Positions 33,091-44,930 of a DNA stretch of 64,000 nucleotides are shown here, in pieces. Below the pieces are notes generated by a model, which worked only from the letters and a program-made list of their open reading frames with translations, did not search any database and was not told the DNA's origin. The stretch's first letter is position 1; every line of letters begins with the position of its first letter. Made by a program: the position numbers and the translations under genes. The DNA comes from Asterella californica (lineage: Eukaryota > Streptophyta > Marchantiopsida > Marchantiales > Aytoniaceae): positions 11,445,001 through 11,509,000 of the forward strand of contig JAYKYS010000010.1 of assembly GCA_036924285.1 (NCBI GenBank), given 5' to 3'.

Positions 33091-33148
33091 AGACTACAGA
33101 GTTAAGTGTGCAAGTCCAAGAATAGTGTTGGGATGGGTGACCTACTGG
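33091..33148 (+). ncRNA. 5S rRNA-like internal promoter segment
   Basis: AGTTAAGTGTGC at 33,100-33,111 matches the 5S A box (AGTTAAGCGTGC) with one change. GGATGGGTGACC at 33,131-33,142 matches the C box exactly. The start-to-start spacing is 31 bases, as in plant 5S rRNA. The 5' half of 5S is not recognisable, so this is not a functional 5S gene. It may be a 5S-derived SINE or a 5S-bearing LTR relic; TFIIIA/Pol III recruitment is inferred. Confidence 0.65.
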
Positions 33149-33217
33149 CTTTATACTTCTCACACAACTGAAACTTGCATACCTCTCTCACGCACGCCAG
33201 CAAGCTGGCTTGCGACG

Positions 33218-33250
33218 GACTCGGGCTCGGGCTCAGGCTCAGGCTCCGCT
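33218..33250. repeat. GGCTCR hexamer repeat
   Basis: GGACTCGGGCTCGGGCTCAG and onward: short tandem hexamers. A CCTCTAAG triplication follows at about 33,327-33,350. Confidence 0.8.
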
Positions 33251-33512
33251 CTGCCTCTCGCATTCTCCGCATTCCGCTTCTCTTCTCTCTTCCGTCTTCG
33301 CACTCACGCACCTCTGCTACTCGAAACCTCTAAGCCTCTAAGCCTCTAAATCTCTTAACATGCACTCTACACCTCGACACTCCCGCTCACTCTCTGCTCC
33401 GCTTGGAGTAGAGTAAAACGAGTAGAACACATCAAAAGAGGCTCGGCTATACCTTGAATTGCACCAAATTGCACCAAAAGAGGCTCGAAAACAGCAAAAA
33501 CAGCTCGCGGGT

Positions 33513-33529
33513 GCACACACACACACACA
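33513..33529. repeat. (CA)n microsatellite
   Basis: Eight CA dinucleotides after a G. Confidence 0.9.
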
Positions 33530-33954
33530 AGAAAACTCCTAAACTCGAGTTTCCACACGAAATTGCATAAAAATCTGACGTAACTAACCTTTTTGCACTT
33601 TCGAGTAACACGGCAGCGAACTTCAACATGCCATAACTTCTTCGATGCTCGGCCAAACTCCATGAAACTTGGTGCACTAGAATCGTCTCTCCAATGCGCT
33701 TCCAAAGAGCCCACTTCGACCTGACATTGACAAGTACTTCGTCTGCCACGCCCAAACACGCACTCCGGTCCGAACAGATCATTTCAAGAACATTCTGTAA
33801 ACTTTCTGCAGCACTTTCGCATGACAGAAAATCTCCACTCGATCCCACAACAGCAATCAATCCGCGAACAGCAAGGTACCATGCGCCCACACACACCTCG
33901 ATCGTAGGTCCAAACAATCAAACACGAACGACAACGCTCGAAGATACCAGCGGA

Positions 33955-34306
33955 TGATTACAGATCAGCGAGCTCTTACTAAGCTCCTACCTTACTGCAC
34001 TCAGTTCTTCAAGTAATCTGAACAGAGAAATCATCATCTCCAACACTGCAACAAAGATTACTCACAAACGATCAAGCCAAACCCACTCTATGCTCGAAGA
34101 GAATCCGAGTTACACTCAACTAGACTATCCACCATAGCCTGGAGCTTGAAGGCTCAACTTGAAGAACTAAGGCCTCCAAGCCTTACCTGCGAAGTATATC
34201 CTTAGTGGGTTATCCCACCAACTCGTCCTAACGGCACTAACGGCCTTACCGTAATTCGTCACTCCGCACTCGGTCAACCTAACCGAGGTGCCCAAACTGA
34301 CGTGCA
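33955..34306 (-). repeat. LTR-like block of element I, 5' side
   Basis: 352 bp reading, on the minus strand, from TGCACGTCAGTTTGG to CTGTAATCA, with TG...CA ends. It shares about 290 bp with 2,420-2,712. Five bases beyond its end, TGGTATCTTCGAGC (minus strand, 33,936-33,949) resembles the tRNA-iMet primer binding site TGGTATCAGAGC. Orientation fits the minus-strand gag and pol at 3-12 kb. Confidence 0.6.
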
Positions 34307-34311
34307 TCTTT

Positions 34312-35027
34312 CTCGCGGATGTTGACGGATGTGCGTGATTTCGCTGAGGTTATGCGTAGCGACGCCGCTTATCATCGCTGCTGCGTTGTCTTTCTACATG
34401 CTTCTGCGTTGCTTTTGTCTTTCAACTTCGTTTCCTTAATCGTTGCCAGCTCGCTTCTCCTCGCTGTGTCATTTCACCTTGGCGATGGGACCGGAGGTCT
34501 TGTTTTTGGCAGTCATCTTCGATCTTCGTTCCAGTGTGAGGACGTAAAGAGCGGGAGTGCAACGACAATCTGATGTCTGCTTTCGTTACTGATGCTCCGT
34601 CCTTTTTGGTCGTCGGCATTTTGTTTGACCGTTGGGAGCTGGATTTCATCGGCAGATTTCAGAAGTGGTGCACGATGATACGCAGATGGACCGATTTCAC
34701 GGCAGCCATATATGTTTTTTTCTTTGCTGCATGTTGTCCTTTTCTTCGATTACGTTTAGGTTGCCGCTGTCGATGCTGCGTCATGCTGCTGCTGTCCTGG
34801 TTCCAAAACAGGAGCGGGAGTGCTTTTGTCGTCAAGATGGCTGGTTTTCTTGCCGATGCTATCTCGTTGGGAGCGAGAGCAGTCAGCAGATTTCATCATA
34901 TTCGTGAACCACCACTTCTTGCAGAAAAGAGGTGGTGGCTGACGATGTGAACCCATTGCTGAGACAGGACGGCTGCATTTACTATCGCTGGTAGTGTTAC
35001 GTTACTACGCTCTGTGTTTTTCGCTCG
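34312..35027. repeat. R repeat and following non-coding sequence
   Basis: The first 90 bp match 2,226-2,316. The rest contains recurring short phrases (GGGAGTGC, GATGCTGCGT-like) and no convincing ORF, and leads into the unknown ORF at 35,028. Confidence 0.45.
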
Positions 35028-35687
35028 GTGATGTCATTCTTACCGTCTTTTGTCATGCTGAACTGGAGATATCTGTCGCTGCGGCGGCTGCGTCAGTTTG
35101 CTTTCTGCGGCAATTTGGAAGCTAGAACCGAGACTGCTCATGGCACATTCATGCCATGCAATTTCCAAGATGGGACCGGAACTGCTGATGCCACCTGTTC
35201 CATGAAAAACATTACTGATGCTATGCTCATAGACGGACATGAACTCTTCACCCTGTTGGGGGCTGAAGATACGAAGAACAGGGTGGAGCTCACTACGAAC
35301 AACATACTGCAACGCATCTTGCAGTACAACAAATATAAGAGCCGGCACCCATTGGGCAGCACACTACGAACTTCACTGAGGTCCATGGTTCGATCAGGGA
35401 AGTATTCTCCATCTTGTAAATGGCTTATGGAGAACGGGTTACAGCGAGCTCGTTCTGAAGCGTTGTGGAAGTCCATCGTGTTTCCAGAAACTGTCACCAT
35501 CAGGGATATAGACATTATCTTCTTTTCAAATCACCAAGACAGGAGGAGATACTTCTCACCCATTCCTGCCGAAGAGGAGGAACGCCTTCTAAGGTTATCT
35601 TCGCCCACAATGGACAACAATGGTCCGCTGTTTGAAACTGTCCGGGCATTCCCTGAGTATATGCCGCTGTGTTTTGCTTTATTTTGA
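35028..35687 (+). CDS. unknown conserved ORF (219 aa; conserved core from Met58)
   Basis: Not recognised. The ORF has 219 codons, but similarity to its inverted paralogue at 39,805-40,282 begins at the in-frame ATG at 35,202 (Met58), so the true protein may be about 162 residues. Core features are ADCT-type upstream residues, MKNITDAMLIDGHELFTLLG, SRHPLGSTLRTSLRSM, then RARSEALWKSIVFPETVTI, RDIDIIFFSNHQDRRRYF and an acidic stretch AEEEERLL. The two copies share most of these residues despite many base differences, which suggests past selection on protein. There is no signal peptide, transmembrane segment or catalytic motif I can name. It sits beside the R repeat and could be a gene carried by a DNA transposon or a captured host or viral gene. 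Confidence 0.5.
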   Translation: MMSFLPSFVMLNWRYLSLRRLRQFAFCGNLEARTETAHGTFMPCNFQDGTGTADATCSMKNITDAMLIDGHELFTLLGAEDTKNRVELTTNNILQRILQYNKYKSRHPLGSTLRTSLRSMVRSGKYSPSCKWLMENGLQRARSEALWKSIVFPETVTIRDIDIIFFSNHQDRRRYFSPIPAEEEERLLRLSSPTMDNNGPLFETVRAFPEYMPLCFALF

Positions 35688-35999
35688 GACATGTCGGCCA
35701 CACGTGTTGCTCAAGATAATGTACACATCGGCAATGAAGCACTCAGCTTTCACTTATATTTGATTTCTCTAACTATCCCCTACGGCTATACGCAGAAGCA
35801 AGCACCGAAGCTGGAGCCGCGTGAGCAGAGCAGGAGTGAAGCGGCTCGGCCTATAAGCAGCAGAAGTTGCGCACGATGACCACGGACCACCGCATCGTCG
35901 AGTATTATCGTTGAGGTCGTCCACCTCTGTACAACCCAGGCAGTATATGTATATGTGACGTTGGCAGTTCAGTATATGTATATTTGTACTGTCGTGTTG

Positions 36000-36640
36000 A
36001 AACAGTCGATAGGGGACTATACCCCTACCACTGCTTTACAGAAACTTCTCAGTATCAGTTCACTTCTGTTTGTATTGTCTATGAGGCGGTAAGCTATGTA
36101 ATAGAAAGACATCCACCTCTGTTTAGTTTAACTTCACTGCTATTGTTCGCTGCACTGCAAATATTAAACACAGAGCTCACAGACCCTACGGCTGCTGTTG
36201 CAAATAGAGCAAAAATCTTTCAATATGTGTTGTAGCAAATAGAGTGGAGAGTAAACAGCCCCTATGGCTGCTTTACAAAAAGTTCTGAATATCATTTTAG
36301 TTCTGTTTCTATTATCTATGAGGCGGTAAGCTATGTTTAAAGACTTCCACCTCTGTTTACTTCAACTTCACCGCTGTTGTTCGATGCACTGCATATATGA
36401 AACACGTCTTTATTTCCGCGTGAACGTGACAGACAATGAAGCAGGAACATCAATTCCTAAACTTGTATGATTTTCACTAGACTGCTATACTTGTAATGGA
36501 CCTTCTGTTTGAAGACTTCCACCTCTCTTTACTTCAACTTCACCGCTGTTGTTCGGTGCACCGCACATATCAAACACGTTTTCATTTTTGTGTAAACGCG
36601 ACTGGCAATAAAGCAGGAACAGCAATTCGCAAACCGATTT
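36000..36640. repeat. three degenerate direct repeats
   Basis: Units of about 150-250 bp starting near 36,025, 36,258 and 36,500. They share CCACCTCTGTTTACTTCAAC-like, ACTTCACCGCTGTTGTTCG-like and TATGAGGCGGTAAGCTATG segments. No coding frame spans them. Confidence 0.65.
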
Positions 36641-36783
36641 TATTTTCAGTCGACTCGTCAAAAATGGACCCACTTTATTTCAATGTGGTGAATTGGAAAA
36701 AATAATACAAAGAAAAAGGGACCCGTCAGGAATGAAGCCGAGAAAACGGCACACCGTTATCGTGTCGGATTTTGCGTGAAGAA

Positions 36784-38600
36784 TGTCCAAGAAAATGTGA
36801 GGTTCCTGACTGTGGAGAAGTTGTGTGCTAAACAAAGACAAGAAAGAGAGAAACAAGCACAAAAACGAGCGCAATATATACCAACTCTCAATATACATAC
36901 ACTGCTGATTCTTTCTCCTAAGAATACAGGACTGAGAAACAGACCAGAGCGGTCTGTAATCTGCACCAACCCCTCTAAAATGAGCCTTGAATCTCAACCC
37001 AGACCCAAAACTATCGAAGCGTAGCTCAAAGCAAGAGAAACATCTCTTTGCTAACAAGAGCTGCACCTACTACACGATTCAAACCCAAGTCCAAACAACA
37101 TCCATGTACAAGCTTTTAGCTAAAGCTAGCTACCACAAGCTGTACATGACCAACTATAACTCTAACGAACTCAAAAGAGTAAAACTCGTAACGAAGGAAC
37201 AGAAAAAGACTTATCAGAGAACTTTCTCCTTTCGCCAAACGGTCTTCAGATATCGATACGGTCTTCTTCTCTGACTCCGTCAGCCCATGAAACCTTCAGA
37301 TCCAACTCACGACAGTCGAGATATCATCAGTTTTTGGTCGGAGGTGACCGAACCTTTAAAAACTCCTCCATGTGGTTCAAAATCGCACACACCGTTCAAA
37401 CGGATCGCCTGATCTGATATTCGTCTTCTATGGTAGGTAGATCTAACTGTCCTGAACCCAACGAGACTCCAAACAAGCCGTTTGGAGTTCATTTTGCGAA
37501 ACCACGCAAGAAATTTAGTCGTATGATGCAAAAAAATTGACGTAAATCGACTCCCTACGGCTCAAACTTGCTCACCACACCCAAACCAACAATCCAATCC
37601 ACATATTGTCTTCTTCTATGCGTAGACGAAGACTCCTTGATCGCGGAGGCACTAAGAACGAAGAGCTTGGCTCATCGATCGCAAGAACAACCCAATCTCA
37701 ATCGTACACGAAGCGTTTCCCTGCGGGCCAATTTCACTCAGAACTTCCAAATCGTTCGATGAAACTTCGTATCATCTTCAATTTCCTGAAGAACTCGGCG
37801 TTCTGATCTCGATGGATCCAAGGACAGCAAGTTTGGACTCTGAAACGGTCCGCACGGTCCAACTCTCCTTCACGGGTCACTGAAGCACTTCAAATCCTCT
37901 CCCTGCGTCTCAATTTCTCCCAGTACACACTCCCTGATCCGCCTCTTCAAGAACCGTCTTAATCAATGCGTAGCCTACACAGATCTGAACATAATGACAC
38001 GTTGCGCGTATGCATTAGACTTCTCAATTCTCCAAACTGTCCACCCACAGATCATAAGAACAAGCTAGCCTCTTAAGCATCCCCCTTAAGCATCCCCCTT
38101 CTGTCAATCACAGTACGTACCAACTTTCTCAGATTATGAGGAAGCAAGCCCCTTGCGTCCTTAGTATAGCGTCTGGAGCTACAAATACCCAATCAGCAAA
38201 AGTAAACTAAGGCCTAGCTTGTTTTCCTCGTCTTTCGAGTCTCGTAACTTCTCCACTATGCGTCCAACTGAAGTAGACAAAGTGCCTAAAGAAAGCTGAC
38301 AACGAGCTCTACCCATCGATGTAATGAAATGAAGATCCGAAGTTGTGCCAAAAGGCCGTAAGCTGGAGCTTAGCTTGTTTTCCCCATCTTTCGAGTCTCG
38401 TAATTTCTCCACTAGGCGTCCAAATGAAGTAGACAAAGTGTCTATGAAAAGCTGACAACGAGCTCTACCCATCGATGTAATGAAAGTGAAGATCCGAAGT
38501 TGTGCAAAAGCCTCATTTTCAGTCCCATGAGTATCTTTGGAGCGATACTGATAAGTATCGCAAACAGATTTTCAAACAGGAGACGGTCCACGACACGACA
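36784..38600 (-). repeat. F repeat copy 1 (long LTR-like repeat)
   Basis: Read on the minus strand it runs from TGTCGTGTCGTGGACC to TTTTCTTGGACA (about 1.8 kb, TGTC...GACA ends). Near its start it has two subunits of about 125 bp (about 38,205-38,510), each with GTAGACAAAGTG, AAAGCTGACAACGAGCTCTA and GATCCGAAGTTGTGC. The remainder matches 60,500-61,785 and 62,640-64,000 in inverse orientation. A TATA-like TATATAAAG precedes the end in the plus-oriented copy. No ORF. It behaves as a solo or fragmentary LTR of an unidentified element. Confidence 0.65.
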
Positions 38601-38793
38601 TCGTCGACAACTTTTTTTCTCGCTTCGGAGCAGTGGAAGAGTTGAAATCAGAAAACAAGCATAGAGGAAGAGAAGAGAACAATTTTTGACTACAAGAACG
38701 CAGCAAAAAATCTCCCGTGGCTAAGCTTGCTTGGGTAAATAAGCTGCCTCGGGAGCCCCACAGAACCATGCCAAATATGACCAAAGAAAATGG

Positions 38794-39291
38794 GTGCGTG
38801 TGAAGCGAATATATATGCGGTGCTGTGAAAAAAGACTATGTCATCATGAAAAAGACTTTTTCAGTCTGTCATTTTTCCCGGCCATGTCCTCTATTGGCAC
38901 AACTTCATCTATACTAGCCTGCACATATACGCGGTCAGTTTTTTATCGAATATCATTATTTGTTGCTTCATCAAGAAACACGACGACAACAACATTGTTT
39001 GGATATCATTTTAACATCATGCATTGCTTGAACATCATTTTGCTTTGCACGTACACGCAGTCGGTTTTTTTTCGAACATCATTTATTTCATATTCCTCGT
39101 ACAGCAAGCACGACGATAACACTGCGAGCGTAGTAACGAAGCTAAGGTACTGCTTGCTCGCATTTTCATACATTAACCTCTCATGTTTCTTTTTCTTTCT
39201 TCGTATAGAAGCAACCATGAAATACCGAGGTATATTTTTATTCTTCCGCCGTATTTCTCAACGAGGAAAACACTACCTCCTGTACTGTTGA
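38794..39291. repeat. duplicated segment, no gene
   Basis: The block around CACATATACGCGGTCAG (38,921) to ACACGACGACAAC is repeated diverged at 39,045-39,120 (CACGTACACGCAGTCGG ... GCACGACGATAAC). The open frame across it is low-complexity and probably not coding. Confidence 0.5.
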
Positions 39292-39487
39292 AAAAAGTGA
39301 AATCATAAGAAAACATAAGGATATGGCAACATTGTTCGCTTCTGCTAAGTGGCTATTAATGCTGTAGACAAACCGAGAAGAAGAACAGGTATTTGACCTT
39401 CCACTTATCGTTAATTGCTGAAGGAGGAAAAAAATAGCGAGTGTACAGATGACCGTAGTGCAAAAACGCTGAAGCAATGGTAGGTAA

Positions 39488-39655
39488 TGTTCTCCTGTTG
39501 TGATAAGTGCCCACTGAAACCAAGACGAAGGACAATGGACCTTCCAGTGATACTACCTGCCGCCTCTTGCTCATATGGAACATAAGAAAAGATAGAGAAC
39601 GTTCTCCTGTTGTGATAAGTACCCACTGAAAGCAAGACGAACGATAATGCCTTCC
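39488..39655. repeat. 113-bp tandem duplication
   Basis: GTTCTCCTGTTGTGATAAGT and about 35 following bases at 39,488 recur at 39,601. Confidence 0.75.
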
Positions 39656-39804
39656 AGCGATAGTGCATGTCGCAGTACCGCATGCTCCTACAACACTGTC
39701 TACAACATGCAAAACGGGAGTTAGGTAGGAAAGTATAAGCTTATGAGATGCAGGTAGACAGAAGCAAGCAAAGTACCTTCTGTTGCTCGTTGGACCGTCC
39801 TGTC

Positions 39805-40282
39805 TCAAAGTAAAGCGCTGCAAAAGAGAATGTAGACATGAAAAACTTGGACGGTTTCAAACAGTGGACATGCGTCTATAGCCGAGGAAGACAGATCGAG
39901 TGAACGCTCTTCTTGTTCAAGAGTGAGAGTAATGAAGTACCGCCGCCGATCTTCGCGGCTGGAGAAGAATATTATATCAATATCTCTCATGGTTATGATC
40001 TGCGGATGTACAATGGATTTCCAAAGCGTCTCACTTCTCGCTCGTTGTCTACCATTACGCATTACTCATTTGCAGGATGGAGTATACTTGCCAGACCGAG
40101 CCATTGACCGCATAGAAGTTCGGAGGGTACTGCCGAGAAGATGCCGGCTTTTGTACTTGTTGCAAAATGCGTTATAGTATATTGTTCGAGTTGAATTCAA
40201 TCTTATTTTTCGTGTCTACGACACCTAAAAGAGTGAACAGCTCATCTCCATCTGCAAGCATAGCAGTAGTAATATTTTTCAT
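39805..40282 (-). pseudogene. broken inverted paralogue of the 35,028 ORF
   Basis: Starts with MKNITTAMLADGDELFTLLG on the minus strand at 40,282 and ends at the equivalent stop at 39,805. Compared with 35,202-35,687 it has a CAA-to-TAA stop after NNIL, a 5-base deletion that shifts frame, and TGG-to-TGA later. The last 85 codons are open again (RARSETLWKSIVHP, RDIDIIFFSSREDRRRYF). Similarity runs a few bases past the stop, so the duplicated unit is larger than the ORF. The two copies form an inverted pair about 4.1 kb apart. Confidence 0.75.
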
Positions 40283-40454
40283 GCAACATCGGTGATGTAC
40301 CTCAGATTTATCTTTCGTACAGTAGCCAATCATACCCACAAAAGTATGAAGGCCTCTATTATTGAGCTTCTTTATGCACATTTCACCTCCCAGTGGTCTA
40401 CTACTCCCTTTCCAACCCAGGACGATTACCAATCTATTCTTCACATCAATTGGG

Positions 40455-41200
40455 CTGCTGGTCTGTAAGCCGACCTGTCTCTCACCCAGGGGTCCTCAGA
40501 TGACTAGGATTACTAGTGCACCCTAATTACAAAGATTTAAGTACGCCCATGCTCACTTCACTCAACTCTCTGACCCGTATGGTCACATCGGTCTCTCTAA
40601 TAGTGTTCCTGCAAACAAGTTCTAATCCCGCTCTCAACATTACATCGCAAAATACTCAAGGATTCCCAAGGTCTCCAATGCTCACTTTACTTACAGACAA
40701 GAAAATGAGAGTGTCTTCCACTCTCTCAACTCCTCCTTATATACTCTACAACTTCTTACCGTGGTAACTTTTACTAAGTTACGTTACCACATGATAAGTA
40801 CGCAATCCAAAATAGTTAAACTTCTAAAGGCTACTAAAATTTAAGAATAGCCCACACATTACTTGTTCTACTTTAGTAAAGTAAGAGATTCTCCTACTTT
40901 AGCTTTTGTAAAGTGTTAACTCTCCAAACTATCCAATCGGAAAACGACAACAAACTAATACGTCTTTTGAGGAGCATCTTTAGATCTTTGTGCATGACTT
41001 TCCATCATGCATCCAATCAGCGATGGTCAACAAAGTTACATACTTTTGAGAAGTATATTTAGAGCTCCGCACTTGTCACATAGTGTGATAGTGAAACCTC
41101 TAATAGTTTCCCCAACTTAGTTATAACTATCTCAGCTAGTTATGACTAGTTTTGATCACTCTAGATTTAGATCTTCGAACTAGAGTAACCTATAAGATAG
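40455..41200 (-). repeat. diverged solo LTR related to element II
   Basis: CCTGTCTCTCACCCAGGGGTC near 40,469 matches the inverse of the end of the element II LTR. TTATATACTC, CTTACCGTGGTAACTTTTAC and GCTAGTTATGACTAGTT occur in the order expected for an inverted LTR of that family. Overall divergence is high and the far end is uncertain. Confidence 0.4.
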
Positions 41201-42794
41201 TCATACCTAATGAAATTTATATAAGCACGCACACAAATAATGGGATACTTGTGGTGTGACAGGTCTGCAAACATAAAACGTCCTAAACGTGGAGATGTAA
41301 TAATGTCCTCCCTCTTTCCACCGAGATGATTCCACTATCACACTCCTACTGTAAAAAAGCACACAATGACCCCCAACAAGAGAGGTCCAGATCTCTGTCA
41401 GTTTGACCAATTGTCACGGAGACTTCAAGAGTCTTCAAGGAGATCGTTTTTCTGGAGCGAGGAATAGAGAGATTGCTGGCACGCTTGGAACGAGCGACTT
41501 GTCACATTTGCATCAGACGGAAAGAATAAATGTTTACAACCTATCCTATAAACTCTACTTATTCATTGCTTTGCACACACAACTTAAAGATTTTTGTCTG
41601 TACATATAGGAAACTACTGGTTTGAGAAGGTTCTCGTCATCCTAGTGTCGCAAAAATTTTGGGTAACAGAAGAAAGTATATCTGCTGTCCTTTAGGATGA
41701 GCCAGAACTGTTTGGATTTGATATACAAAAAAGGTCCTATTATGCACGAGAAGCACTCAGTCGCACCCGAGAAAGCATAAGATAGTTTAACATAATCCAT
41801 TCTGGTGGTTCTAAACAGAAACGAAAGTCTATATAGACATAGCTTCTGGTCAAGTACAGTTCGGTTTCAAAGAAGGAAAGATAGTTGTAAGGTAGCAAGG
41901 GATAGGAGGACGGACTTGTTGGAGGAGCAAACTAAAGCAGTTGGCACTTGTAGTCTTCAATTTTGTGGAGGCAAAATGGCTGAATAGACTCTAACGATGG
42001 AGGCACTAGTGATGGACGTACTGGGGCAGTAGAAGAGGAGATATGAGAAGACTGGGACGGAGGGCTGGAAGATACAAGCAAAGGACTATGTGGAGGAGAA
42101 GATGACAATTGAAGCCTGACAGATTGATCATCATCAGACACTGTGACAACCTTGTCATGATCACGTTGAGAATCAGTAGATATTGTGGAGAGAAGTACCT
42201 GAAAATGTTGGAGGCAGGGTGCGGCAGACATGAAGTAAAAAAGAGAGTATCATGCACCGAAGCAGGCAGGCCGTCGACATGTGGTTGTAGCAAGAGTGAA
42301 AGCAGACGCCTCCATCCCTCCCAATGCCGTCAGCAGAACTGAAGACGTGCGAAGACCATAGCCAAAGCATGTCCCAGCTGGTCCGGTAGAGAACGCTCGA
42401 GAGACATAGCAACAATCACAGAGGTCGTCTATTTCTGAAGTCCGGTCCGCTAGAAGAACGAGGAGCCCAGATCAGCGACCCGTCTCGATCCTGCAAAACA
42501 CGATAAAAGACAGTAGGCATCGAAGAAACAGAAAAACAATAAAAGAAGGGAGCGAACACAGAACCAACCAATGTAGAGCCAGCCCCATCTTGATCCCACA
42601 AAGAACTCGACAAGCAGCGAGTCCGGACGAGAGCAACAAATTACGAAAACCCGCTGCAGTAGAATGTCCGTTAGAAGAACGATGAGACCCAATCAGCGAC
42701 TCGTCTCGATCCTCGACGCTGCAAAAGACGGCAAGAGACGCGATGCTGATGACGATGGTCAGCCAAGAAAGAAAGAAATTGTAAAAGAAGAGCA
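41201..42794. other. no gene seen; internal duplications
   Basis: Open frames are short and low in information. From about 42,440 to 42,770 a segment with AGAACGAGGAGCCCAGATCA is followed by a diverged copy (AGAACGATGAGACCCAATCA), a local duplication. Confidence 0.4.
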
Positions 42795-43495
42795 TCTCGG
42801 TCTCATCTAATGACACCTTGCGTGCATGTATTGGACCTCTCAATTCTCCAAACCGTTCATCGATAGCTAACCCCTTAAGCTGCTCTCTTACGTCAGTTGG
42901 GTGCGTGAAAGTTTTTCACAGATAATGAGCAAGCAGACCCCTTGCGTCTTTAGTATAGCGTCAGGAGTCACAAATACCCAATCAGCAACATTAGTAGTAG
43001 TAAATGAAGTAGACAAAGTGCTCATGGAAAGCTGACAACGAGCTCTACGCGTTGCTGTAATGAAAGTGAAGTTCCAAAGTTGTGCAAAAAGCCCGTAAGC
43101 TAAGGACTAGCTTGCTTTTTTCATCTTTCGAGTCTTGTAACTTCACCACTAGACGTCCAAATGAAGTAGATGAAGTGCTTATGGAAAGTTGACAATGAGC
43201 TCTATCCATCGATATAATGAAAGTGAAGATCCGAAGTTGTGCAAAAAGCCCGTAAGCTAAGGCCTAGTTTGTTTTTTCCATCTTGCGAGTCTTGTAACTT
43301 CTCCACTACACGTCCAAATGAAGTAGATGAAGTACTCATGGAAAGCTGACAAGGAACTCTACCGATTGATGTAGTGAAACTGAAGATCCAAAATTGTGTA
43401 AAAAAGACTCATTTTTAATCTTATGAGCATCTTTGGAGCGATAATGATAAGTATTGAAGATAGATTTCAGATAGGAGTCGGTTCATGATACGACA
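42795..43495 (-). repeat. F repeat copy 4 (partial)
   Basis: Begins on the minus strand at 43,495 with TGTCGTATCATGAACC and carries three of the roughly 125-bp subunits (about 43,005-43,395). It continues with AATACCCAATCAGC and ACCCCTTGCGTC, as in copy 1, and stops near 42,795, so about two thirds of the repeat is missing. Confidence 0.65.
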
Positions 43496-43501
43496 CCGGT
43501 A

Positions 43502-43571
43502 ATACTCCCAACTCAATCTACTTGGAAAAGTGTTCCACCATCACCTACACATATCGATGATGACGTACAGT
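43502..43571 (-). pseudogene. integrase fragment of element I type
   Basis: About 70 bp matching 3,919-3,985 with few changes (CTTGGAAAAGTGTTCCACCA; protein motif VEHFSKWIEL). It abuts the start of F copy 4. Confidence 0.75.
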
Positions 43572-44405
43572 CAACAAGCAGGAGCTAAGCTGGAGCTATG
43601 CTTGACAAGCTGCCCCCTAGCTTGGGTTGAAATATCACCCTAAAGGAGGCGAAAAGTTCCAGAATGCAGAGCTGGCCGAGAAGAGCGACTTCATACTTCG
43701 GTTTTGAGAAAAAGCATTCTAGGTAATAATTAGTACAAGTCTTAAGCTGTAAAAGTGCGAAAGTGAGAAATCTATCGATTCTAGCTCATGACTCAAACTC
43801 AAAAACTGACAGCGTGAGTGCGTAGATGTTCGAGAGTACTATAGTTTTCACTCTTCATTCACTAAAAGTAGAGTTGTACAAAGAATTTGGTGTAAGAAAA
43901 ATTAGTAAAGGATGTACATAAACTTCCGTTAAGGAATATGTACAAACTTTGTTTATCTTTTGAACTGAAACACATGCCATCCTAGTGATAGGACGCCTTC
44001 TTAGGAGAAAAGTGGTCTCAGGATCAATTCCTCCTGGTCTGTATTTCTTATTCCGGCATGTTGGCCTTCAAGAGAGTCTATGTTGGATATGCAGCCACAT
44101 CCTGCATATCTAGGGGTGAGAGACCAGTATCTCCCTTAATCGTGAGCTTCTTGACCTAAGCCTCCGCATGCCACCTTGAATATACCATGGGAGATACTTG
44201 GTGTGCATATGGGGGGGTTGTAAGCTTAGTTAAAGGCTTATCTTTTAGGTAAATCAACTTGCGGTGGTTTTCGACGGGGACTTTTGCAGAGAACTGATAG
44301 GGGAGAGAGGAGACGCGCGGAAGAGAGAGAGGGGAGATTTTTGAGAATTGAAGACTTTGATGATGGAGTCGATACTGAAATAAAGATGATTGGGTCTTGC
44401 AAGAC

Positions 44406-44930
44406 CTATGTGTGTGTATCTGAGTGTTTGATTTGTATTTGGAGGACGTAAGAACCAGAATTTTGAGTTCTCATCGCCTGTAACAATATGTTCTCTTTTT
44501 TATCGTTTCTCTGATCAATCACAGTCAGGAGGTCAGTCATCTCCAAGAAAGACTCTCGCCACGACACCGTAGAGTTGGTGGTGAAGACAAAAGATCTTTC
44601 AACTTCTTCATGGACTTGCTTTGCTCCTCTTGCCATTGAAATCTTTGTTTCTTCCTCTGCAACTTGTACAATAGATCTACTACATGTGTAAAGTGTGGAA
44701 TCCATATATGATAAAACACACATGCACCTAAGAATCTTCTCAACTCAGTAATTATCCAAGTGTCTCCTTCATCCTTTGAATGACATCAACCTTATTTGGA
44801 CAAGGCTTCCAACCATAAGATCCACAGAGATGTCCTACAATTAACACCTCGTGTTCTCCAAACATAGACTTTGCTCCTGACAAAGTCAAATGAACCTCCT
44901 CCAACTAGAAAGATCCCAACAAGCCTTACA
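44406..44930 (-). pseudogene. Ty3 reverse transcriptase-RNase H linker fragment
   Basis: The minus strand reads, across frames, VGHLCGSYGWKPCPNKVDVIQ (about 44,870-44,760) and RRFLGACVFYHIWIPHFTHV (44,743 down), the standard segment after the RT active site in Ty3 elements. It is followed by KDLLSSPPTL. No active site or other domain was found nearby, so this is an isolated relic. Confidence 0.75.

Noticed and set aside
33091..33148. A functional 5S rRNA gene or a canonical Cassandra TRIM
   Set aside because: The 5' half of 5S is not recognisable, there is no T-tract terminator, and no short paired LTRs with this segment were found in the window.
38794..39291. 165-codon ORF with hydrophobic stretches as a gene
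   Set aside because: It spans a local duplication, is low in complexity, and has no family motif or splice context.
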